A stretch of 22,448 bases of DNA from a virus: the IMG/VR virus record IMGVR_UViG_3300034522_000064, positions 1 to 22,448 of that record. One strand, given 5' to 3'. The translations under genes and the position numbers were made by a program. This document shows positions 11,076 through 21,421 of this stretch, piece after piece; position 1 is the stretch's first letter; each line of letters opens with the position of its first letter. The notes under the pieces are model-generated. The model was given only the letters and a program-made list of their open reading frames with translations. It made no database searches and was not told the DNA's origin.

Positions 11076-13682
11076 ATGGAATTTCCATATGTAGTTAAAG
11101 CCACGCAAAAGTCGGGAAAGCCTGATGCTTTTGTCTGGTTCACTGCAAAAACTGAGGCTCGTGCCAATCTGATGCTGGATGTTGCGCTGGAAGATGCAGG
11201 CATCGAAACAGGTCGTGGCAAGGACTACGCCAAACCGATTCGCACTGATTTCCCGGTTGTTGACGACCTGCCAGAAGAAGGCGACGTTGATTTCACCTGG
11301 TGCGATCGTTATGAACTGGCCGAAGACCAGCGCACCTGGAATGTTAAACAACAGGCTGAAGATGAGTCTGTCGACGACGCAGATATTGAAGACAGCACCG
11401 CAGAAGAATCTCAGCAGTCAGAGCAGCCGAACCTGATCGTCGTTGCCACCCTGCCATTCCGTCAGCGTGTACTGGCTCAGTTCATCGGTGATGGTGAATA
11501 TCTCTATCACGTCGACGCTGGGCAGAAAAACGAGATTGTCCGCCTTGAGATGGACACTGATGACGCGTACGTCCAGAACCTGCTGCTGGCTGCTGAAAAC
11601 GTAGAACCATTTAAGAAAGCACAGGAAATCGATATACACAGAGTGGTGAATGACCTCAAAAAGGCATTTCCCAATAATGGTAAAACGCCGGAACTGGTGC
11701 TGGTCATCCGCTTTTTTAGAAAATGGTTCGACACCCCTCATATTGATCGTGGCCTGCTTGTAAAAGAATGGTCAACCGGAAACCGCATCAGCAAAGTAGT
11801 GTCACCGGAAACAAAAGAGAAAAAAGAAGAGTTGCCTCCAGTTCCGGCAGAACGCTACAAACGCGCCGTTGATCAAACAGTTTATAACCTGAATGTTGAA
11901 TCCTGTATTGCCCGTATGTATCCCGACGCGGAACCTGGTTCAGTCACGATCGAACAGTTAAAAGCGGCGAAAAATCTCATCGATTCTCGGGATGATGTGC
12001 AGGCAAAAGTCATCAAAGTCATTTCTCATATTAACGACATCCTTGAATACGATGCCCTCTCCATTTTCGGCGTCACTCGCGCTATTGACTGGACTGACTG
12101 CCTGAATATCGGGCCTGTAATACTTCGAGATCAGGCGCGTAAGTGGCTGGCAGAGAACGGCATCTATTCCAACGGTAAGAAGTCGAACGGCTATAGCGAA
12201 TGGGAGGAAGATCCACGCGCGGCTCGCCACTCCGAAACCCAATCTAAGGAAGAAATTGGTAAGCAACTTGCTGCTCAGCGTGGAGAGTTCGTCGAAGGTA
12301 TCAGCGACCCTGACGATCCGAAATGGGTAAAAACTGAGACAAGCCAGCGCTCTACAGAAACAGAACTGGTTAAAAATGTCGGCAACGGAATATTCGACGT
12401 TACGGCTTTGCTGCAGAACTCAGCAACTCATGGCACGAAAAAAGCTACGGAGACCACCAGCAATGTGCAGATTCAAGAAACTGTCAGTGATGAAAAACAG
12501 GCTGGTGATGCGCTGCATACAGGCAAGAGCAGTGTGGAAACTGGTGAAGAGTCACATACCAGCCAGCAAGCCGATGTAAACCAGACTACGGATTCTGTCG
12601 CCCAAAATTGCGATTCTGTAAACCAGACTGAACCAGTTTTGGCACAAACCGAGCCAGAAGCCCATTCTGACGAACCAGCTGTTGTTTACCCCGCTTACTT
12701 CGAGCCAGGTCGCTACGAAGATCTGCCGAACGAGGTTTATCATGCAGCCAACGGTATCAGCTCTACCCAGGTGAAAGACGCACGCGTCAGCCTGATGTTC
12801 TATCACGGCCGTCACGTGACCAAGACTATCCGTCGCGAAAGCAGCGAGGCGCTGACGTTCGGTAGCCTGGCGCACACCCTGGCCCTGGAGCCCGAAAAGC
12901 TCCACGAAGAGTTTGCGGTATTCCCAGGTATTCCGGCTGAGGCGTTTACCACCACCGACTCCATGAAGGCGTTCATTCGAGAATTTAACGCGGATAAGCC
13001 AAAGGCCGAGCAACTGAAGCTCACCGGTAAGAAAGAAGAACTTCAGGCGGCGATACGCGCGGTCAGCCCGGAGGCCATTTTTGCTGATGAATTTGAGCAG
13101 CAATGGCGCGATAGCGTTGATGGGAAAACCATCCTGTCCAGAGAACAACTGACGCTGGCCACGGCAATTCAGCAAGCCCTACTGAATCATGAATCAGCCG
13201 GGAAACTGCTGCGCCATCCTTCCCGTTCAGTGGAAACAAGTTATTTCGGGATGGACGACGAAACCGGTCTGGAAGTCCGTGTGCGCCCTGACCTTGAGGT
13301 TCAAATCAACGGCGTTCGTATCGGTGTTGACCTGAAGACGATCAGCATGGGACGCGTTAAGCAAGACGGTTTGCGCGCCAAACTGCACCGGGAAATCATC
13401 GACCGCGACTACCACCTCAGCGCTGGCATGTATTGCTCCGTTGCCGACTTTGATCAGTTCTTCTGGATCTTCGTCAACAAAGACGAGGGCTACCACTGGG
13501 TGGCGGTAATTGAGGCATCGGAAGATTTGCTCGACCTCGGGCTGCTGGAGTATCAGCGCACCATGCGTGCACTCGCAAATGCGTATGACACCGATTGCTG
13601 GTCTGCACCGATAACCGAAGACTACACCGACGAACTGAACGACTTCGACCTGCGCCGCCTTGAAGCGCTGCGTCTGGCTTAA
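11076..13682 (+). CDS. recE: RecE-type exonuclease VIII
   Basis: RecE degrades the 5' strand of double-stranded DNA ends, leaving 3' tails for RecT annealing. At 868 aa it matches the length of Rac RecE (866). The N-terminal part shares FPVVDDLPEEGDVDFTW with Rac RecE, and REFVEGISDPDDPKWVK-like residues (GEFVEGISDPDDPKWVK) lie near 410. A polar, Thr/Gln/Glu-rich linker follows (about 420-535). The C-terminal nuclease domain begins at YFEPGRYEDLPNEVYHAANG. Its PD-(D/E)XK core is visible in VRVRPDLEV and RIGVDLKTI, and YHLSAGMY supplies the conserved Tyr/Gln-side helix. Only the C-terminal domain is needed for activity in Rac RecE. GAGG lies 8 nt before the ATG. recT follows after 14 bp. Confidence 0.93.
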   Translation: MEFPYVVKATQKSGKPDAFVWFTAKTEARANLMLDVALEDAGIETGRGKDYAKPIRTDFPVVDDLPEEGDVDFTWCDRYELAEDQRTWNVKQQAEDESVDDADIEDSTAEESQQSEQPNLIVVATLPFRQRVLAQFIGDGEYLYHVDAGQKNEIVRLEMDTDDAYVQNLLLAAENVEPFKKAQEIDIHRVVNDLKKAFPNNGKTPELVLVIRFFRKWFDTPHIDRGLLVKEWSTGNRISKVVSPETKEKKEELPPVPAERYKRAVDQTVYNLNVESCIARMYPDAEPGSVTIEQLKAAKNLIDSRDDVQAKVIKVISHINDILEYDALSIFGVTRAIDWTDCLNIGPVILRDQARKWLAENGIYSNGKKSNGYSEWEEDPRAARHSETQSKEEIGKQLAAQRGEFVEGISDPDDPKWVKTETSQRSTETELVKNVGNGIFDVTALLQNSATHGTKKATETTSNVQIQETVSDEKQAGDALHTGKSSVETGEESHTSQQADVNQTTDSVAQNCDSVNQTEPVLAQTEPEAHSDEPAVVYPAYFEPGRYEDLPNEVYHAANGISSTQVKDARVSLMFYHGRHVTKTIRRESSEALTFGSLAHTLALEPEKLHEEFAVFPGIPAEAFTTTDSMKAFIREFNADKPKAEQLKLTGKKEELQAAIRAVSPEAIFADEFEQQWRDSVDGKTILSREQLTLATAIQQALLNHESAGKLLRHPSRSVETSYFGMDDETGLEVRVRPDLEVQINGVRIGVDLKTISMGRVKQDGLRAKLHREIIDRDYHLSAGMYCSVADFDQFFWIFVNKDEGYHWVAVIEASEDLLDLGLLEYQRTMRALANAYDTDCWSAPITEDYTDELNDFDLRRLEALRLA

Positions 13683-13696
13683 TGGAGGATTTGACC

Positions 13697-14737
13697 ATGC
13701 AAAATACCAACATCATTACGACCGAGCAGGCACCAAACACCATTTCCGCCAGCAACGCTGTGTTCAACGTACAGGCACTCGGGCAGCTCACCTCTTTCGC
13801 TGAATTGATGGCGCAGTCTGCCGTCACCGTCCCCAAACACCTGGCGGGGAAACCCGCCGACTGTATGGCTATCGTCATGCAGGCTATGCAGTGGGGAATG
13901 AACCCATATGCAGTTGCCCAGAAAACGCACCTGGTCAACGGCGTTCTGGGTTACGAAGCGCAACTGGTTAACGCAGTAATCTCCAGCTCAAGCGCCATCA
14001 TTGGTCGCTTCCATTACGAATACGGCGGTGACTGGGAGAAGATCGCCGGGAAAAAAGACGGCCGTGATGAATTAGGCCTGTTTATCCGGGTTGGCGCCGT
14101 ACTGCGCGGAGAAGAAGAAATCACCTGGGGCGAGCCAATCTACCTGGCAGATATCACCACACGTAACTCGCCACTGTGGAAAACAGCGCCGAAGCAGCAG
14201 ATCGCTTATCTGGCAGTGAAGTACTGGGCTCGCCTGTACTGCCCAGAAGTCATCCTCGGCGTCTACAGTCCAGATGAAGTTGAGCCACGCACTGAGAAAG
14301 AGATTAACCCAGCACCGAAACACGTTAACCTGGCTGATATCTCAGGTGACACCGTCACAACCACGCAAAGCGCACAGGAATCGTCGGTAAATATCGACTC
14401 TCTTGCCGATGATTTCCGCGAACGAATCGATGCTGCTCAGGATGTTGATAGTGCAAAAGCACTGCGCGCTGATATCGAAAGCGCGAAGGCCACGCTCGGA
14501 TCTGCCCTGTTCACCGAGCTGAAGAATAAGGCAGTGAAGCGCTACTACCTGGTTGATTCACGTAACAAGGTTGAAGCCGCGATCAACTCCCTGCCGTCTC
14601 CGGATGAACCGGATGCAGTTGAACGGTTTGGGGAAGTTGAGCGAGTTCTTGCAACGGCGAAACGTCATCTGGGCGACGAACTGCACGATCAGTTCAGCAT
14701 CACCCTGGCGGATATGAAACCGGAATACGTGGGCTGA
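13697..14737 (+). CDS. recT: RecT-family single-strand annealing protein
   Basis: A 346-aa annealing recombinase of the RecT family. The core reads LTSFAELMAQSAVTVPKHLA, DCMAIVMQAMQWGMNPYAVA, KTHLVNGVLGYEAQLVNAVI and then APKQQIAYLAVKYWARLY. It binds single-stranded DNA made by RecE and pairs it with homologous sequence during phage replication and repair. The C-terminal 120 residues are a helical, charged tail. I start at MQNTN (13697), which has GGAGG 8 nt upstream; the ATG at 13682 overlaps the recE stop and includes that ribosome site. Confidence 0.92.
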   Translation: MQNTNIITTEQAPNTISASNAVFNVQALGQLTSFAELMAQSAVTVPKHLAGKPADCMAIVMQAMQWGMNPYAVAQKTHLVNGVLGYEAQLVNAVISSSSAIIGRFHYEYGGDWEKIAGKKDGRDELGLFIRVGAVLRGEEEITWGEPIYLADITTRNSPLWKTAPKQQIAYLAVKYWARLYCPEVILGVYSPDEVEPRTEKEINPAPKHVNLADISGDTVTTTQSAQESSVNIDSLADDFRERIDAAQDVDSAKALRADIESAKATLGSALFTELKNKAVKRYYLVDSRNKVEAAINSLPSPDEPDAVERFGEVERVLATAKRHLGDELHDQFSITLADMKPEYVG

Positions 14738-14771
14738 GGGAGGCGGGAGGGTTCGCCCTCCCGGTAACGAC
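14738..14771 (+). promoter_or_regulatory. Shine-Dalgarno separated from its start by a UUCG hairpin
   Basis: GGGAGG (14738-14743) is followed by a perfect 8-bp stem, CGGGAGGG-TTCG-CCCTCCCG (14744-14763), then 8 nt to the ATG at 14772. Folding would place GGGAGG at about the optimal distance from the start. A second GGGAGG lies inside the stem and would be hidden. There is no T-run, so it is not a terminator. Confidence 0.6.
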
Positions 14772-15440
14772 ATGAAGAAAATTACTGAACGCGGAATGAT
14801 TTTTAACAGTGAGATGGTTCGCGCCATTCTCGACGGTCGCAAGACGCAGACGCGGCGCCCGGTTAAGTTTCCATTCAAGGATCGTAATCTTGGCTGTGAA
14901 TTATCCGGTAATGAGCTCGCCGGGGAATTGGCAGCAGGAAACTATTTGAACAGCCAGTTTGGTAAGCCAAGTGATCGCATCTGGGTGCGCGAGACGTTCC
15001 AAGGGCCATTATTCGATTTCGATCAGATGGACGCCTATTGCAAAGACTCCACACCATTTGAGAAAGCTCAGTTCTGCGTTTACAAGGCCGATGGCAAGCC
15101 TGCGCCAGAGTTTTTTGATGCTGACGATAATCTGCATTGCTGCTGGCGGCCATCAATCCACATGCCGCGCTGGGCCAGTCGCATTCTGCTGGAAATCACC
15201 GACGTTCGCGTTGAGCGCCTGAACGCAATCAGCCAGGCCGACGCTATTGCAGAAGGTGCCCCACCAAGTCATCCATCCATCGACTGTGTTTCACAGGAAT
15301 ACGGGTTCCCGGACTTCTCTCGCTCATGGTTTGGGCAGACGTGGCAACACATCTACGGCGAAGAAAGCTGGCAGGCCAACCCATGGGTCTGGGTTATTGA
15401 GTTTAAGCGTATCGAAGGGGGCGGCCATGCGACTGATTAA
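14772..15440 (+). CDS. ASCH-domain phage protein
   Basis: A 222-aa protein of the ASCH (PUA-like) type common in lambdoid left operons. Typical blocks are RGMIFNSEMVRAILDGRKTQ-TRR, DRIWVRETF, WRPSIHMPRWASRILLEITD, VRVERLNAISQADAIAEG and the end WVWVIEFKRI. ASCH domains are thought to bind RNA or modified nucleic acid, but this protein's role is unknown; it is sometimes annotated as morphogenetic, without evidence here. The start at 14772 is chosen for the hairpin-presented Shine-Dalgarno; an internal ATG at 14796 is possible. It overlaps the DUF4060 gene by 14 bp. Confidence 0.8.
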   Translation: MKKITERGMIFNSEMVRAILDGRKTQTRRPVKFPFKDRNLGCELSGNELAGELAAGNYLNSQFGKPSDRIWVRETFQGPLFDFDQMDAYCKDSTPFEKAQFCVYKADGKPAPEFFDADDNLHCCWRPSIHMPRWASRILLEITDVRVERLNAISQADAIAEGAPPSHPSIDCVSQEYGFPDFSRSWFGQTWQHIYGEESWQANPWVWVIEFKRIEGGGHATD

Positions 15441-15669
15441 CCGAGGCAATCAGCAATCCCCGTTAGCGCGTCAGGCATGCGACATAGCACTGGCCACTCA
15501 TGCAGAACGCTACGGCGACTATGGCCGCAGCAAGATGAAGGAGACGTACACGGTGAGAGTTGAAGGTGTGAAGGTCTGGGTGGAAGTGGTGAACCGTAAG
15601 GCGAGCTACGTGGCCACGGCTATGACAGGCATGCGCAGATTGCGAGCGCTGCCGGGTCAGGTGAGTTGA
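15427..15669 (+). CDS. DUF4060 family protein
   Basis: An 80-aa basic protein (MRLINRGNQQSPLARQACDI, then RYGDYGRSKMKETYTVRVEG, VKVWVEVVNRKASYVATAM) that fits the DUF4060 family of lambdoid phages as remembered. Function is unknown. The start is ATG at 15427 with GGGGGCGG upstream, inside the end of the ASCH gene, so the two are coupled. The longer frame running upstream from 15427 is out of frame with the ASCH gene and appears non-coding. Confidence 0.75.
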   Translation: MRLINRGNQQSPLARQACDIALATHAERYGDYGRSKMKETYTVRVEGVKVWVEVVNRKASYVATAMTGMRRLRALPGQVS

Positions 15670-15683
15670 TATTACTTTTATAA

Positions 15684-15702
15684 ATGGCCCAGTACGGGCC
15701 AT
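15684..15702. repeat. Perfect 7-bp inverted repeat before the excisionase gene
   Basis: ATGGCCC-AGTAC-GGGCCAT lies 13 bp before the excisionase ATG, directly upstream of its GGAG site. On the minus strand it is followed by TTTAT, so it might weakly end the integrase transcript. It could also be an Xis or regulator binding site. Confidence 0.5.
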
Positions 15703-15714
15703 TGGAGAAAAACG

Positions 15715-15915
15715 ATGGATGATATTTTGCTGACGTCAGACCTGACCAGTCGATACAAAATCTCACGTAAAACCCTTTGGTCATGGCAAAGCACAGAAAC
15801 TATGCCGCGGGGTTTTGCGAAGCCGTTCCCTGCTCCTGATTTTCCTGGTAACCCAAACCGCTGGAAGTCGGAGTCAGTCAAAGAGTGGGAAGGTGTGAAA
15901 CAGCCAATTAACTGA
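15715..15915 (+). CDS. xis: AlpA-like excisionase/regulator
   Basis: A 66-aa winged-helix protein of the AlpA/MerR-like excisionase class: [20 protein letters not shown] supplies the helix-turn-helix, followed by [13 protein letters not shown] and [13 protein letters not shown], the wing and last helix. It should bend attachment-site DNA and direct the integrase towards excision. GGAG lies 7 nt before the ATG. Its 3' end overlaps the 3' end of the convergent integrase gene by 8 bp. As the last gene of the leftward operon it would be made on induction. Confidence 0.8.
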   Translation: MDDILLTSDLTSRYKISRKTLWSWQSTETMPRGFAKPFPAPDFPGNPNRWKSESVKEWEGVKQPIN

Positions 15916-17101
15916 ATGGCTCACCAATGATACTTTCAAGATGGCTCTGCCAAACGTGGAGCCAGTGTTTTTGGTCATCGATGTAGTCGTGCAGATTGTA
16001 GTGAGCCATAACACCGACCATCTGATGACCAAGTAGTTTTTCAATCACATGCGGCGGACAGCCAAGCTCTGAAAGGTTTGTCGCGATCGTTCTTCTCATA
16101 TCATGAAGAGACCAGGGTTCCATTCCCGCAGCGGACCAGATATACCTTGCGTAATTTGAAGCGACTGGCGGATGAACCGGGACATCTTTGATTTCACCAT
16201 CCAGTAAACGCTGTGAGGTGACTAAGTGTTTTGTGTTGATCTTCTCAATATGATTTTTGACCAACCCTACCGCCGCGTCAGAAAGTGCCCTTCTCATATG
16301 CACTCGCGTTTTGTAACTACCGGCCGGAACTATCCATTCATTTTCATTCAGTCTAAACCACGACCTTTCGCTTAATCGAATTTCTGCCGTTCTACAGCCG
16401 GTCAGCATAATAAACTTCACAAGAAATACGGACTCTATCGACATGCGATTTTGCAGCCAGCGATAAATTGCCACCAGCTCACTGTCATCCAGCCGCCGCG
16501 TTCTCTTTTTCGGTTTTTGGCCAACGTCAGTGGGTAGCAATCCCTCGAGCGGATTGGTCGATATTACGCCTCGGTTAATACAGAACCTGAATGAACGTTT
16601 GCACAGCGAAAGCATATAATGGGCCATTACCCTGCTTTCAATCTGATCAAATACATCTATCCAGTGCATTTTTGTCGAGTTATCGACTTTGACGTTCCGC
16701 ATCGGTTCGGCGATATGTTTGGCGAATACCAGCTGATAATAATCCGTCTTTGTGAGTTGATTCGCGATGCAGTGTTTCTCGATCCAATAATTGAAGGCTT
16801 CAGCCACTGTCATAGAACCTTCGCGAGATAATTTTTCCAGCTTCACTTGCTCGCGAGGATCTAAACCTTCAGTTAGCCACGTTCTGAACTGCTGACGCCT
16901 TTCCCTTGCCTGAGCAATGCTCATTGCTGGATAATCACCGACATTGAGTTTTACAGCTTTACCAGCCCATCTGTATCGGTAGAAGAAAGAAACTTTTCCA
17001 GCCTGGCTGATCCTTGCGTTGAGTCCGTGAGAATCGGAAATGGTTTCGATATCATCGCGCTTCTTGCCAAGGGCCTTCCTGAGCTTTGTGTCAGTGATCA
17101 T
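15908..17101 (-). CDS. int: Tyrosine-recombinase prophage integrase
   Basis: Catalyses site-specific integration and excision. Residues 1-85 are the DUF4102-type arm-binding domain ([40 protein letters not shown]). About 95-185 is the core-binding domain and the rest is catalytic: R237 in [10 protein letters not shown]264, H333 and R336 in [11 protein letters not shown]359 in LLGHQ and the nucleophile Y368 in MAHYNL. All key residues are present, so it looks functional. The start at 17101 (397 aa) is uncertain: neither it nor the ATG at 17116 has a clear Shine-Dalgarno. The gene converges on the excisionase gene. The host yciY gene lies beyond its 5' end. Confidence 0.93.
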   Translation of the reverse strand: MITDTKLRKALGKKRDDIETISDSHGLNARISQAGKVSFFYRYRWAGKAVKLNVGDYPAMSIAQARERRQQFRTWLTEGLDPREQVKLEKLSREGSMTVAEAFNYWIEKHCIANQLTKTDYYQLVFAKHIAEPMRNVKVDNSTKMHWIDVFDQIESRVMAHYMLSLCKRSFRFCINRGVISTNPLEGLLPTDVGQKPKKRTRRLDDSELVAIYRWLQNRMSIESVFLVKFIMLTGCRTAEIRLSERSWFRLNENEWIVPAGSYKTRVHMRRALSDAAVGLVKNHIEKINTKHLVTSQRLLDGEIKDVPVHPPVASNYARYIWSAAGMEPWSLHDMRRTIATNLSELGCPPHVIEKLLGHQMVGVMAHYNLHDYIDDQKHWLHVWQSHLESIIGEPFS

Positions 17102-17328
17102 TGAATGGGTACACATTTGGCTTTTGAGTACGCAAAAGTGTACACAAAACTAGTTACTCTAAGCTACCCGCAATGTAACACTTGTACTCAAAGTGTGATG
17201 ATTGGAAGGCCAAAAGGCAGGTAATATAAGGCTTTAGCGTAACAGAACGTTTTTACGTGGAATTCTTTGAAATAGGCCGAATGACAATACAAAAAAGTAT
17301 TTTAAAAACAAAACGAAAAGCAGACATT
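17102..17328. other. Probable attachment-site and int control region (prophage/host edge)
   Basis: A 227-bp gap without an ORF between int and the host terminator. It contains an inverted repeat CTTTTG-AGTACG-CAAAAG (17121-17138) adjoining the palindrome GTGTACAC (17138-17145), and repeated GTACACA/AGTAC words. These may be integrase arm sites or int operators. The att core cannot be defined because the other prophage end is outside the window. Confidence 0.5.
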
Positions 17329-17352
17329 GGGCACCGACAGCGGTGCCCTTTT
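17329..17352 (+). terminator. Intrinsic terminator near the host junction
   Basis: GGGCACCG-ACAG-CGGTGCCC (17329-17348) is a perfect 8-bp stem followed by TTTT on the plus strand. It lies just past the stop codon of the convergent yciY gene. No plus-strand gene is directly upstream in the window. In the uninterrupted host it probably ended a gene now on the far side of the prophage. Confidence 0.8.
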
Positions 17353-17356
17353 GAGA

Positions 17357-17530
17357 TCAGATGTTGTGGATCGCAAACAGCAACGAGTTACGTTGATGGT
17401 TAAGAATACACTTTCTGATGGTATGGATACGCATATTACGGCGCGATTGTCCTTCAAGCCAACGTGCTTTACGGCGGCTAGCCTGACGTAGCATCCGCCA
17501 GCGTCCCACTTCCGTTCTACTACGCTTCAT
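17357..17530 (-). CDS. yciY: YciY small conserved protein
   Basis: A 57-aa very basic protein (KRSRTEVGRWRMLRQASRRK, then RWLEGQSRRNMRIHTIRKC, LFAIHNI) almost identical to E. coli YciY as remembered. It is arginine-rich with no signal or membrane segment. Function is unknown; its charge suggests nucleic-acid or ribosome contact. I start at 17530, as in E. coli; an upstream frame to 17575 is not conserved in character. It is divergent from clsA, as in K-12. Confidence 0.85.
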   Translation of the reverse strand: MKRSRTEVGRWRMLRQASRRKARWLEGQSRRNMRIHTIRKCILNHQRNSLLFAIHNI

Positions 17531-17672
17531 GTTTACTACTCTTTCAGTCACTGAGCGGCCATTATAACGCCACACCGAATGCAGACCAGTGGTTTTCCCG
17601 TGTTTTTATTTGCCAGATTAATCCTGATGCGTAAACTCTTAACAATACGCTTTCAAAAGGATTTTTAAATTT
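17531..17672 (+). promoter_or_regulatory. clsA upstream region with candidate promoter
   Basis: TTGCCA (17610-17615, 5/6) and TAAACT (17632-17637, 4/6) with a 16-bp spacer form a modest sigma-70 candidate about 35 bp before clsA. The rest of the divergent gap shows no strong motif. Confidence 0.4.
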
Positions 17673-19497
<1,825 letters not shown>

Positions 19498-19502
19498 CAA
19501 AC

Positions 19503-19528
19503 AAAAAAGCTGCTCTCGCAGCTTTTTT
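19503..19528. terminator. Bidirectional terminator between yciU and the channel gene
   Basis: AAAAAAGCTGC-TCTC-GCAGCTTTTTT forms an 11-bp stem whose arms serve as A- and T-tracts on both strands. It lies 6 bp after yciU and 6 bp after the convergent channel gene stop, serving both. Confidence 0.92.
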
Positions 19529-19533
19529 CATTT

Positions 19534-20370
19534 TTATCCCGGCAGTTTACTTCCGCAGCGGTTACAAAACTGCGCACTATGTTCATGCTGCGCCTGCTGA
19601 CACTGTGGACATCTACGCTGATATCCGCGCTGTTGGAACGCACTGCTCATGTGTGTGGTTATCAATCCGGTCGGTATCGCAATCACAGAGTATCCAATCA
19701 GGATAAGCACTGACGCCACCATGCGTCCCAACGGCGTGTGCGGTGTAATGTCACCGTAGCCGACGGTGGTGACCGTAACAATAGCCCAATACACAGACGC
19801 ATTCAGCGTAGTAAAGCCATATTTGGGCCCTTCTATCAGATACATCATCGCGCCGAAAACAACCATCAGAATGGCAATAAAGGAATAGAACAACATCAGT
19901 TGATGACGGGCGCTTTTTAACGCATTCCAGAACACTCGCAGAGAAGGCATAAAACGCAGCAGCTTGAGAATACGCAAGACGCGCAGGACACGCATCGCTC
20001 GCCAGGCGAAGACATAGCTCAAACTGATTTCAGGCCATAGCCACATCACGTACAGCGGTAGAATGGTGGCCAGATCGATAATCCCCCAGAAGCTAAACAC
20101 ATATTTAGCGGGATTGGCCCAGCTGCATAAGCGAAGAAAATATTCGAGGGTAAAGACCAGAGTAATAAAGACCTCCAGCCAGACAAAAATGCGCCATTCC
20201 TCGAAGGTTAAATGGTATTGCGTCCCGACGCCGGACTCAATGAAGATAACAATAACGCTGAGCAAGGCGAACAGCGCACACATACCTTCAAAGCGACGCC
20301 CTGAACGGGTGTTTAAATCGAATAATTTGCGATAGAGCGCGCGGCGGACAGAAGAGACTAAACCTGACAC
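19534..20370 (-). CDS. Six-TM voltage-gated-type potassium channel with C-terminal zinc ribbon
   Basis: A 278-aa inner-membrane channel of the Kv/KvAP type. S1 is about 28-46, S2 61-80, S3 92-112. The S4 voltage sensor (124-139) has arginine or lysine every third residue (RAMRVLRVLRILKLLR). The pore has the selectivity filter TTVGYGD (201-207) and S6 is about 215-238. The cytoplasmic tail ends in a zinc ribbon, CPQC (244-247) and CNRC (259-262). This is not the E. coli Kch protein, which is 417 aa with an RCK domain. The start is GTG at 20370 with GAGG 5 nt upstream; no ATG fits as well. A terminator separates it from oppF, so it has its own promoter. Confidence 0.88.
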   Translation of the reverse strand: MSGLVSSVRRALYRKLFDLNTRSGRRFEGMCALFALLSVIVIFIESGVGTQYHLTFEEWRIFVWLEVFITLVFTLEYFLRLCSWANPAKYVFSFWGIIDLATILPLYVMWLWPEISLSYVFAWRAMRVLRVLRILKLLRFMPSLRVFWNALKSARHQLMLFYSFIAILMVVFGAMMYLIEGPKYGFTTLNASVYWAIVTVTTVGYGDITPHTPLGRMVASVLILIGYSVIAIPTGLITTHMSSAFQQRGYQRRCPQCQQAQHEHSAQFCNRCGSKLPG

Positions 20371-20382
20371 ATATACCTCACC

Positions 20383-20411
20383 AAAAAGAAGGGCTGACCT
20401 TTGTCAGCCCT
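20383..20411 (-). terminator. Terminator of the opp operon
   Basis: On the minus strand AGGGCTGAC-AAAG-GTCAGCCCT (9-bp perfect stem, 20390-20411) is followed by TCTTTTT. It starts 6 bp after the oppF stop codon and ends the oppABCDF transcript before the channel gene. Confidence 0.92.
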
Positions 20412-20416
20412 CTGGA

Positions 20417-21421
20417 TTATAGCGGGTCTACTTTCAGGCAGGAAACTGCGTGACGGAAACTTCCTTCGAGAACCGGGCGGGTTTTTGCGCATTCCGGTCC
20501 GGCAATCGGGCAGCGCGTACGGAACACGCAGCCGGAAGGAGGATTAATCGGCGACGGTAATTCGCCTTCCAGCAACTGGATAACCTTGTTCCTTTCCTGA
20601 TCCGGGTCGGGAATCGGCACTGCAGACATCAACGCCTTGGTATAAGGGTGCAGCGGATTATGGTACACCTCATCATAAGTCCCTAATTCCACCGCGTGTC
20701 CGAGATACATGACCAGCACGCGATCGGAGATATGTTTCACCACCGCCAGGTCGTGAGCAATGAAGATTAACGATAATCCCATTTCACGCTGGAGCTGTTG
20801 TAACAGGTTCACCACCTGGGCCTGAATGGATACGTCCAGCGCCGAAACCGGTTCATCGCAAATAATCAGCTTCGGCTCGAGGATCAGCGCCCGGGCAATA
20901 CCAATACGCTGACACTGACCGCCGGAAAACTCATGCGGGTAGCGGTTAATCAGATTTGGCAGCAACCCCACCTTCATCATCATCGCCTTCACACGGTCGC
21001 GGACTTCCTGACCAGACAGGTTCGGATGATAAGTCCGCAGCGGTTCGGCAATGATTTCACCGATGGTCATGCGCGGATTCAATGATGCCAGCGGATCCTG
21101 GAAAATCATCTGAATATCGCTACGCACTTCCCGCCACTCATCGGGTTTCATGCCCAGCAAATCTTTACCCAGCCAGGCGACTTTTCCATCAGTGGCTTTC
21201 ACCAGGCCAATAATCGCACGGGCAAAAGTCGATTTTCCACAGCCTGATTCGCCGACCACGCCCAGGGTTTCACCTTCATACAGTCGCAGAGTCACGCCAT
21301 CAACCGCTTTCAGGGTTTTAGACGGCTGCCAGAACCACTGCTTGCCGTCTTTAATGTCGAAATGGACTTTAAGATCGGCAATTTCAAGGAGCACTTTTCG
21401 TTGTTCGGTGACCGCATTCAT
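20417..21421 (-). CDS. oppF: Oligopeptide ABC importer ATPase OppF
   Basis: One of the two ATP-hydrolysing subunits of the OppABCDF importer, which takes up peptides of a few residues bound by periplasmic OppA. The 334-aa protein has Walker A GESGCGKST (57-65), the Q-loop in MIFQDP, the signature FSGGQCQR, Walker B LIICDEP and the H-loop in FIAHDL. The C-terminal CVFRTRCPIAGPEC region is the oligopeptide/dipeptide ATPase tail with clustered cysteines, likely an iron-sulfur site. Its ATG overlaps the oppD stop as ATGA, so translation is coupled. Confidence 0.97.
   Translation of the reverse strand: MNAVTEQRKVLLEIADLKVHFDIKDGKQWFWQPSKTLKAVDGVTLRLYEGETLGVVGESGCGKSTFARAIIGLVKATDGKVAWLGKDLLGMKPDEWREVRSDIQMIFQDPLASLNPRMTIGEIIAEPLRTYHPNLSGQEVRDRVKAMMMKVGLLPNLINRYPHEFSGGQCQRIGIARALILEPKLIICDEPVSALDVSIQAQVVNLLQQLQREMGLSLIFIAHDLAVVKHISDRVLVMYLGHAVELGTYDEVYHNPLHPYTKALMSAVPIPDPDQERNKVIQLLEGELPSPINPPSGCVFRTRCPIAGPECAKTRPVLEGSFRHAVSCLKVDPL

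Noticed and set aside
12552-13175. A 207-codon minus-strand frame inside recE
   Set aside because: It is antisense to the conserved nuclease domain, has no ribosome site, and its composition looks like a shadow of the recE frame.
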